Positions 56,400 to 64,000 of a stretch of DNA of 64,000 nucleotides are shown in pieces; positions within the stretch are counted from its first letter, which is position 1; the number at the start of each line of letters is the position of its first letter. Where the stretch lies: contig NC_085139.1 in assembly GCF_024139115.2 (NCBI RefSeq), forward strand, positions 142,065,271 through 142,129,270, given 5' to 3'. The stretch is from Armigeres subalbatus. Its lineage: Eukaryota > Arthropoda > Insecta > Diptera > Culicidae. Both the position numbers and the translations under genes were made by a program. The notes beneath the pieces were generated by a model. The model saw only the letters and a program-made list of their open reading frames with translations, did no database searches and was not told where the DNA came from.

Positions 56400-57500
56400 G
56401 GAAGCTGTTCTCGTCCATAATTTTTCATAGCTCTACGCGGTCTATACTGTCGTATGCCGCCTTGAAATCAACGAACAGATGGTGCGTTGGGACCTGGTAT
56501 TCACGGCATTTTTGAAGGATTTGCCGTACAGTAAAGATCTGGTTCGTTGTCGAGCGGCCGGCAACGAAGCCGGCTTGATAACTTCCCACGAACTCGTTCA
56601 CTAATGGTGACAGACGACGGAAGATGATCTGGGATATCACTTTGTAGGCGGCATTAAGGATGGTGATCGCTCGAAAGTTCTCACACTCCAGTTTATCGCC
56701 TTTCTTGTAGATGGGGCATATAACCCCTTCCTTCCACTCCTCCGGTAGCTGTTCGGTTTCCCAGATTCTGACTATCAGTTTGTGCAGGCAAGTGGCCAGC
56801 TTTTCCGGGCCCATCTTGATGTGCTCAGCTCCGATACCATCCTTACCAGCTGCTTCATTGGTCTTTAGCTGTTGAATGGCATCCTTAACTTCCCTCAAGG
56901 TGGGGGCTGGTTGGCTTCCATCGTTCGATGAGCTAACGTAGTCATCTCCTCCGCTGCCTTGACTTTCACTGCCTGTACTCTCAGCGCCATTTAGATGTTC
57001 CTCGTAGTGCTGCTTCCACCTTTCGATCACCACACGTTCGTCCGTCAAGATGCTCCCATCCTTATCCCGGCACATTTCGGCTCGCGGCACGAAGCCTTTG
57101 CGGGATGTGTTGAGCTTCTGATAGAACTTGCGTGTATCTTGAGAACGGCACAGCTGTTCCATCTCCTCGCGCTCCGCTTCTTCCAGGCGGCGTTTCTTCT
57201 CCTGAAAAAGGCGGGTCTGCTGTCTCCGCTTCCGTTTATAACGTTCCACGTTCTGCCGGGTACCTTGCTGCAGCGCGACCGCCCGCGCTGCGTTCTTCTC
57301 CTCCAGAATCTGTCTGCACTCTTCATCGAACCAATCGTTCCGTCGACTTCGACCCATATACCCGACGTTGTTCTCCGCTACGTCGTTAATGGCTGCTTTG
57401 ACTGTATTCCAGCAGTCCTCAAGAGGGGCCCCATCGAGCTCACCCTCTTCCGGCAACGCTGCCTCGAGATACTGCGCGTATGCAGTGGCGACATCAGGTG
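56400..57500 (-). pseudogene. RTE-B2 linker and reverse transcriptase, N-terminal half
   Basis: Frame 56425-57456 runs through the basic linker (RNDWFDEECRQILEEKNAAR) and the region LNTSRKGFVPRAEMCRDKDG. It continues through KLECENFRAITILNAAYKVI and GRSTTNQIF (GRSTTDQIF in RTE-B1) to DFKAAYDSIDRVEL, where the insertion breaks it. A one-base deletion near 57503 separates it from the endonuclease frame. Confidence 0.87.
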
Positions 57501-58430
57501 CTTCAGTCGCTCTAGGTCGTACCGCGGCGGTCGTCGGTACCGAACATTGTTGATGACGGATAGTTTTGGGCGCAGTTTAACCATCACCAGATAGTGGTCA
57601 GAGTCGATGTTAGCGCCACGATATGTCCTGACGTCGATAATGTCGGAGAAGTGTCGTCCACCAATCAGAACGTGGTCGATTTGTGATTCAGTCTGCAGTG
57701 GTGATCTCCAGGTGTACCGATACGGGAGGCTGTGTTGGAAGTAGCTGCTGCGAATGGCCATATTCTTGGAGGCGGCAAAATCAATAAGTCGTAGGCCGTT
57801 TTCGTTCGTCAGCCGGTGAGCGCTGAACTTTCCAATTGTCAGTCTAGACTCCTCCTCTTGGCCAACCTGAGCGTTCAAATCTCCTATGATGATTTGGACG
57901 CCGTGGCTTGGGCAGCTGTCGTACTCACGTTTCATCTGCGCGTAGAATGCGTCCTTATCATCATCAGTGCTTCCAGAGTGTGGGCTATGGACGTTGATTA
58001 TGCTGAAGTTGATGAACCGGCCTTTGATCCTCAACCTGCACATTCTTTCATTGATCGGCAACCACCCGATCACGCGCCTTTGCATATCGCCCATCACTAT
58101 GAAAGCTGTTCCCAGCTCGTGTGTGTTGCCGCAGCTCTGGTAGATGGTATGATTACCTCTAAACGTTCGCACCATTGATCCCTTCCAACAAACCTCCTGC
58201 AGCGCTACGATGCCGAATCCACGGTCCTTGAGAACATCGGCGAGTATGCGTGTGCTCCCGATGAAGTTGAGAGATTTGCAGTTCCACGAACCGAGTTTCC
58301 AATCGCTAGTCCCTTTTCGTCGCAGTGGTCTTTGCCGATGGTTCCGGTCCGTACTGTCTTGTTGATTGTTCGTTGCGTGAGATTTTTTTGGTTGCCTTGC
58401 AGGGCCTGACACCAAACCCCCTAAATTTCC
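57500..58430 (-). pseudogene. RTE-B2 endonuclease domain
   Basis: The frame 57378-58481 encodes a complete APE-like endonuclease: GSWNCKSLN, LQEVCW, INVHSPH, IIGDLNAQVG, ESQIDHVLIG and NIDSDHYLVM. All catalytic residues that I can identify are in place, unlike the A and C copies. The domain nicks target DNA to start reverse transcription. The frame's last 40 residues, after RLKHLMS, are out of phase because of the one-base loss near 57503. The first codons (58435-58481) probably belong to the adjacent repeat. Confidence 0.87.
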
Positions 58431-58596
58431 GGAGGACCATTCCTCCTTATTTCCGGTGGACCGGTTATCTCCGAAACGCAATGGCCGATTGGTCCAATTT
58501 TCAATAGCGAATAATTAGGAAGGATTCAGCGTCGAATACAATCTGTTGCAAGCAAATCGGATAAGGCTAAGTACAAAAAAGTGTATGACATTTTTT

Positions 58597-58598
<2 letters not shown>

Positions 58599-58660
<62 letters not shown>
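58599..58660 (+). repeat. (AC)n microsatellite
   Basis: About 31 uninterrupted AC units followed by three CATA units to 58673. Uninterrupted repeats of this length usually vary among individuals. Confidence 0.95.
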
Positions 58661-58665
<5 letters not shown>

Positions 58666-58724
58666 TACATACATGCAGACACATACAGACATCACCTCAA
58701 TTTGTCGAGCTGAGTCGATTGGAA

Positions 58725-58871
58725 TACTACCGCAATTTGGAAAAGTGACGTAATAGCCAAATTACAACATACATGTTTAACATTTTTCTGTTAAAGAGCT
58801 CGACGAGCACTACTCGTTAACACCATTTTTATAAAATGGCGTATACGTCACTTTTTCAGATTACGGCAGTA
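58725..58871. mobile_element. ~147-bp TA-type MITE inside repeat R4
   Basis: TACTACCGCAATTTGGAAAA at the left is matched inverted by the right end (CACTTTTTCAGATTACGGCAGTA). It interrupts R4 between GAGTCGATTGG and CACTATGGGTCTCC. TA at the ends fits mariner/Tc1-type insertion. Confidence 0.7.
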
Positions 58872-58971
58872 TATACCACTATGGGTCTCCAAGCCTTCTA
58901 TCAAAAGTTCAGTTTTGTAGTGATCCTACAGCCTTTACGTATACTTAGTATACGCGATAGGCAAAAAGGAA

Positions 58972-60846
58972 GAAGGAAGATTGAAGAAAGAAAAAGGAAA
59001 AAGTTACATAATTAGTATACGGCTCCTAAGTATACAATAAATTCAGACTATCCACGAAGTCGAATATAGTCATAATTTATGAGATGATGTGATACTGCTG
59101 ACATTCCATTTTTAACGGCGTAGTTAATAATCAATTGAGTTAATTCTACTATGAAAAACGTGAAAATTAAAGTTTTCAACGGGTCTCACGCCAATCAAAT
59201 TAGATTCGGTGTCCACGCTTCAATGATGTGATGGTAGTGAATACCTTTTGTTGGCAAATATCTGTCCCTCACGCATCACACATTTCAATTAAATCGTTAG
59301 GAAAAAAAGTATGCAGAATGTATTGTTGATTTATTCGAGCCAAAGTTTTTAGTTGAGCCACGATAATCAATTAAAACATTAATTTGATAGTCAACTTGTT
59401 TTAAATCTACGATGAACACAACTAGACCAACTCCATTTTTTTTGCTCTAGGATAAACCACTTTCGTCCGCTTGGTTGTTGAAGGCAATCTGACGGTGAAA
59501 CCGTTAAATGTTTTCAATTTAGACTCATCCATATTTAATGTACGATAATGCTCCTACATCTGCACGTTCAGTACTGAGTGTGATAAGTTGCACGTCTTGT
59601 GTATTTCGCTACTCCGAATCAAGTAAATTTACTCTTTTTGATCTTGCAGAAGAGAAAAAGCTGTAGCCCAGTTCTGAGCTTTTTAATCAACTTAAAACAT
59701 CGTTGGCTGCATCATTGCTGCATCTTCATGCACGTTGGAGAAGGGAAAACGTTGAACGAGCTTTTTAATCAACTTAAAACATCGTTGGCTGCATCATTGC
59801 TGCATCTTCATGCACGTTGGAGAAGGGAAAACGTTGAATTGAAATCATAATCGACTGATGGAAATACGAGCATACATACATGCAGTGTAAAACTTTGTTT
59901 TCAAGTTTTAGGCATCCTTACTCATGATGTAGCAGTTAGGTAAATGCCAAATAATTTTAAGAAAGTTTAGACATCGACTTTTCGATAACCTTATGATGAT
60001 AAAGAAATTTTACATTCATTCTGTACTTTTTAATCAAAGTAATATCTGTTCGAAAGTTTTTTGAGTCGAAACATTTACAAGCATATTTGAGATAAAAAAT
60101 AGATTTTCATCATACGATTCCTTGCAAATACAGATCAGATTACGTAAAACTGTACAACCATTAAAAACACCTTAAATTTAATGACTCCTCATTCTATAGT
60201 TAGCAATACCGACTGTCATAAAATAAACGACAATCACCGATTAATGACGTTTTAATCCCAAAATAATTATCGTCTCATTTTTCATCTCTCACTCGCAGGT
60301 CAACTCGTTGTGAAATTAAAACAATACACGCTGCAGTGCTGCGCAAATAAGGAAATGGAAGTAGTTCATGCTGCTTCCATCAGTGGAAAGAGCGGAGTAA
60401 ATCCATAGCCAAGGTCAAACGATACCATGGGAAATCATTACAGAATTGAATACACGAAAAGTAGGGATACAGTTTTCAATCGATATCACAATGGTTTCAA
60501 TTATTTTCATTTAATCGAGTACCGAACTCATCCTTAGAAAGCATGCCCCTAGTATATTGCATTTGAGACGAACTGGCAAATAATATCACAGCGATACCGT
60601 ACATAATAGAATGACGGAAAAGATCCCGCAACAGTTCCATATTTGTTTGAATTCTGATAACTATCTATGACACAGTGTGTTTGACGGATGTTTATTTGAT
60701 TCATTTTATTTGACAATGAAATCTTCTGAAAATGAAACAAGCCTTAAAGGTTTAATCAAAGGCAATTGCCTATTTTCCAGATATTGGGCCACCCGACTTG
60801 GACAATAATTTACAATGTTCTGAAAACTCAAATGTGAGTATGTACA
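58972..60846. other. No gene recognised apart from a tandem duplication
   Basis: AT-rich sequence. The only clear structure is the 82-bp duplication at 59676-59839. ORFs are short and lack motifs. Confidence 0.45.
59676..59839 (+). repeat. 82-bp perfect tandem duplication
   Basis: The unit GAGCTTTTTAATCAACTTAA ... GGGAAAACGTTGAA occurs at 59676-59757 and 59758-59839 with one difference in the last base. The near-identity indicates a very recent event. It creates an ORF with a duplicated segment, which is not a gene. Confidence 0.92.
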
Positions 60847-60925
60847 TTGTGTGGAAAATTTTGATTTGAAAAATGTATTGGAGGTAACCACTTTCCTTCG
60901 ATACATTAGCATTAGCATTAGCATT
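60847..60925 (-). repeat. SINE-like repeat R5, truncated copy, with AGCATT repeats
   Basis: TGTGGAAAATTTTGATTTGA and GAGGTAACCACTTTCCTTC match 61735-61788. Three to four ATTAGC hexamers follow at 60905-60925. The tRNA-like part of the other copy is missing here. Confidence 0.6.
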
Positions 60926-61254
60926 GTTACGGTGTAATTCGTAGATTGGACACTAGTGATACTATTTTCTTATTTTTGAGATCTTTATCTAGAATGCTAT
61001 CAGAAATCAAAAAGGGGAGTGGTCCTTGATTCCAGTCTTAAACAAAAAAAGAACAAAAGCATGAGGATTACTACTCCTGGCCACGCCCATCTTCACCGTA
61101 ACTAGGAAGATGAAGGAAGTGTTGATGTAGTACTTACTTAACGAGAGGACACCGACTTAGCGACACCCTCATAAGTACTACGGAGTTGGATAATTAGAAA
61201 GGTTGGGTCAGGATTTGCCTGTAGCTGGCAATGTAACCGTGGTAGATCTTACCC

Positions 61255-61676
61255 AAGGATGTTAACGATCATTCAGTAATTTGCGTTCGATCATTTAGTA
61301 GTTTGTTGATAACACATTTCAGATGCTGAATTTCAAAGTATGTTGTATGGTGGACTTCTAGTGCAAAGGTTTCTCTACAACTCTGCCTAATGGTTCGTTG
61401 TTTGAATTCCAATAGTAACGGAGTTATAGCTATAGTTTCAGTAACTTAGACTAAATGATAACAAAATTCCAATCATTTAGTTTAAGTTACTGCAACTAGC
61501 GCTCTAACTCCGTTATTAGTTGAATTCTAATAACGAACCATTAGGCAAAGTTGTAGAAAAACCTTCACACTAGAAGTCCACCATACAACATATTTTGAAA
61601 TTCAGCTTCTGGAATGTGTTATTGACAAACTACTAAATGATCGAACGCAAATTACTGAATGATCGTTAACATCCTT
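61255..61676. mobile_element. 422-bp foldback element with 10-bp target duplication (Mutator-like?)
   Basis: Arms of about 190-200 bp start AAGGATGTTAACGATCATTC and end in the exact inverse. Inner pairs include CGAACCATTAGGCA and AACTCCGTTA. GATCTTACCC is duplicated at 61245-61254 and 61677-61686. Long arms and a 9-10 bp duplication fit Mutator-like foldback elements. No transposase frame. Confidence 0.85.
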
Positions 61677-61734
61677 GATCTTACCCCGTAACACACCACG
61701 TGAAAGTGTCTACCTAGCATTACGGGTTAACATT

Positions 61735-61815
61735 ATGTGGAAAATTTTGATTTGAAAAAAAATATTGGTGGTAACCACTTTCCTTCAATGAGACTCGAAC
61801 TCACGACCCCCAGTG
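61735..61815 (-). mobile_element. SINE-like repeat R5 with tRNA box B
   Basis: On the - strand, GGGGGTCGTGAGTTCGAGTC has a perfect tRNA box B (AGTTCGAGTCT). It is followed by TGAAGGAAAGTGGTTACCAC and the TCAAATCAAAATTTTCCACA block shared with 60847-60902. The box A side is truncated near 61815. Confidence 0.55.
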
Positions 61816-63409
61816 GGAAAGTGGAGACCTTCAATATATTAATAAAGCTTAAGTAAATAAAGCTTAAAAGTCCTTGGACACACTTTTTGGAACTTAGCAT
61901 TTGCCGAATTACGAATTACAGTTATAACCAAAATAATATTTTGCATGCTCAAAAAACGACAAAAAAGACACACTCATATTTTTAAGTATTCTTTTTTGCA
62001 CGGGAAAAGCACAAACGCCGCTAGGTAGATTAATCAGGGTGTTTACTAATATTTTTTTAAATCATGGACAGATGACGATAGTTTCAGTTCAGAGTGTAAG
62101 CACATTTTGTTTCTCAATTTTTCAGGGCATTGACATCTGAGATATTGACATTAAATAATGCGGACTATTTACATTTAAGCTGAAAAATATTTGAAGAAAG
62201 GTGCGAAATAAAACTTGCACCACTTCAGTTTTCCATCAATGTTTGGTCATATATTACAAAAACCATCTTAAAATACATGATAAAGTACTTTGTGATGATA
62301 GTACGAGTAATTCTCTGGAAGTACTTACGAAACTCGTTATTTTATGGACAAAATCATGTTCCCATGAATGTTTGGCTCGAAATTCTCACAGCGTTCACGA
62401 AAACGAAATTTTATCATAGTTATGTTGTCGAACCGTTGACCTTTTTATGGAATGATGCACCCATGGTTCAATTTTCCAATGAGCGATTCAATCAATTATA
62501 AACAATGTTTCTTGAATACAAGAAATATTTACATGAAAAATTGAATTATTTTAAACAACAATATGATTCTCGGAAGCATTCACCAGCCCCTTATGCGTCA
62601 ATTTAGTTGCATTTACTTATTGGTCGTATTGTGCTACTGATGATGATATTCATTTTCTCTCGAAATCTCCTTCATCTGTTCTCCTCCGGGGAAAAGCACA
62701 TCTTTCTCTGCAACTACGGATGCTCCTACTGTTCGAAAGAAAAGGATCAATTTGCAATGTAAATCATTCTTATTATATAGAGATACACTTCAGCTATAGA
62801 TCTCATCCTGCTGCCATGCCATCTTGGCAGTTCCGAAGGGATTTCACTAAATAGCGAACTGGAGCTCAGTCACATCGAAGAATGAAAACTGTTTTCTTTG
62901 TTCACTTGATCGATTGTTGGACATGTTTCTCCAAGTCACATACTGACACATTTTGTCTCAATCAAAATAGGTTGCTGGTGAGAGCATCAATGCGGGCTGT
63001 TGTAGGGGGGAGGGAATTATCTTTGCACAATGTGACGGTCACCAAGTCCAAGGGTGCCAGTTGGAAAGACCTCATTCATGTTGAAACAAAAAATCAATTC
63101 CTAAGTAAGTATTTATTGACATCATTTTCTAAAAATTTTTGGTCGATCAATACGGATTTGAAATTCGTGCATGAGTTTTTTCCCAACACTATTAGTTCAA
63201 AGTTAAAGCAGCAGAATTTGATACGAAATAACTAACATCTTGGGGAAATATGACAAAAAAAAAATATCCACGCAAATTTAAACAAAAAGGAACTCAGTCG
63301 TAAATTTCCGAATTAGATTTGAGCCCCGGTCCAGAAAAATCTCAACTTTACAAGGCATCCAAGGTATGTGAAGTGAAGATCGTAATGTAAAGAACTTCGG
63401 GCTGAAAAG
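61816..63409. other. No gene recognised; one frame of unknown status
   Basis: The frame 62882-63235 (+, 117 codons) starts MKTVFFVHLIDCWTCF, which is only weakly signal-peptide-like, and shows no domain. Other frames are shorter. No repeats from elsewhere in the window were noticed. Confidence 0.4.
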
Positions 63410-63550
63410 CTCTTCAATAAAAATCCAATTAGCCTTGCGAGCAAAGGCGTAGTGTTGCCAATCCGGAGATGCCGATTTCGATTCTAGGTCCGGTCTAGGA
63501 TGTTTTCGGGTGAAAAATATTCTCGACTGTCTAGGCATAGTGTATTTATC
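63410..63550 (+). mobile_element. Feilai-like SINE, truncated copy
   Basis: CCAATTAGCCTTGCGAGCAA, a GGAGATGCCGATTTCGATTC box B-like block and TAGGTCCGGTCTAGGATGTT match the head and first body block of the other SINEs, most closely that at 10848-11115. The 3' half is missing after GGCATAGTGTATTTATCACT. Confidence 0.7.
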
Positions 63551-64000
63551 ACTCTCACGCAGTGTTGTAAAATGTCATTTGCATTCGTTTGTATAATTTT
63601 CCCAGAACTTTTTTCAGAAGGTAGCTATCAATTCATGATGTATGACAAACTTATAGCTCTTAAATGTGCCTACAACTTTGTCTAACAAGACATTGCTGTA
63701 AATATGTAATCTGGGGCGTGGGAGGCAAAATGTCATTCAAATGACATTATGTCAAATGACACGTGACATTTTGGAGAGTTTTCACTCTCCAGCCTCAGAT
63801 GTTATATTTAGAGCAATGTACCCTTGGACAAAAATATAGCCCTACTCAAGCGTTATGAGTACATAAAAAATTATGGAATAAATTTGGCTTCTAAAGAAAG
63901 TTATGAACCAATTAGTCAAATGACATGCAGATGACATTTTACAAGCCTGCTCTCACGCAATGGCGGCCATAGAAAAAAAAATCATCTATTTAGGGGTTAG
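63551..64000. other. No gene recognised
   Basis: Contains several AAATGACA/TGTCATTT repeats near 63730-63770 and 63920-63945 (for example TGTCATTCAAATGACATTAT). No ORF of interest. Confidence 0.4.

Larger units (their letters stand above)
54600..58430 (-). mobile_element. RTE-B2, long RTE LINE with internal insertion
   Basis: The 3' end near 54600 has the same AATGAATG-type tail as RTE-B1. The element extends through RT and endonuclease to about 58430, where the leader gives way to repeat R4. Without the 759-bp insertion at 55634-56392, its length is about 3.07 kb, near the family's full length. It is about 97% identical to RTE-B1 where they overlap. Target duplication was not identified. 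Confidence 0.85.
58435..58970 (+). repeat. LINE-tail-like repeat (R4), long copy with microsatellite
   Basis: The order is: TTGGTCCAATTTTCAATAGC, the CAATCTGTTGC-AATCGG motif, AGTACAAAAAAGTGTATGAC, an (AC)n run, GACATCACCTCAATTTGTCG, and GAGCTGAGTCGATTGG. Then comes an inserted MITE, then CACTATGGGTCTCC and the terminal CCTTTACGTATACTTAGTAT block. It is split by the MITE at 58725-58871. Shorter copies are at 51180-51345 (-) and 53818-53905. Confidence 0.7.

Noticed and set aside
62882..63235. 117-codon ORF as a secreted protein gene
   Set aside because: The N-terminus is only weakly hydrophobic, and there is no domain or flanking gene signal that I can support.

Overview
The window looks like intergenic or heterochromatin-like DNA from a mosquito, most likely Aedes. 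It is AT-rich eukaryotic sequence packed with nested transposable elements, and it contains tRNA-derived SINEs that I recognise, from memory, as Feilai-like. It also carries RTE- and Jockey-clade LINEs, a BEL/Pao remnant and many small inverted-repeat elements. No operons, CRISPR arrays or bacterial genes are present. I could not search a database, so family names rest on protein motifs and remembered consensus features.

Layout. 1-3.1 kb: an inverted-repeat element, two copies of a dispersed repeat and a tRNA-derived SINE. 3.1-9.4 kb: an RTE element (family C, + strand) split by a full-length RTE of family A (- strand) with a 14-bp target duplication. 9.4-14 kb: mostly non-coding, with SINE pieces and a small RTE fragment. 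14-16.1 kb: a SINE split by a 5'-truncated RTE of family B with a 15-bp target duplication. 16.3-21.5 kb: a Jockey-like LINE split by a 3.6-kb hAT-like element with an 8-bp duplication; that element contains a 1.9-kb inverted repeat. 21.5-24.5 kb: short inverted-repeat elements, a TA-flanked 1.4-kb element and a 'TTGGCCGAA' minisatellite. 24.5-28.6 kb: little that I can name. 28.6-32.9 kb: second copies of RTE-C (+) and RTE-A (-). 35.5-36.6 kb: RTE-A and Jockey fragments. 36.7-41.6 kb: a 4.8-kb TTAA-flanked foldback with 150-bp tandem repeats in both arms. 42-49 kb: several foldbacks and a BEL/Pao pol remnant that carries two further insertions. 49.6-49.9 kb: the only convincing host gene, a small secreted CLIP-domain protein on the - strand. 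50-54.5 kb: SINEs, LINE-tail repeats and GC- and purine-rich repeats. 54.6-58.4 kb: a long RTE-B copy split by a 759-bp inverted-terminal-repeat element. 58.4-64 kb: a microsatellite-bearing LINE-tail repeat, an 82-bp tandem duplication, a Mutator-like foldback with a 10-bp duplication, and SINE pieces.

The genes do not act as a pathway. The LINE ORFs encode an APE-type endonuclease and a reverse transcriptase, which together copy element RNA into nicked DNA. The SINEs encode no protein and presumably borrowed such enzymes. The cut-and-paste elements here carry no recognisable transposase and would have depended on enzymes made elsewhere. The value of the window is its record of insertion order, because many junctions are precise and several occupied sites have an unoccupied paralogue within the same window.
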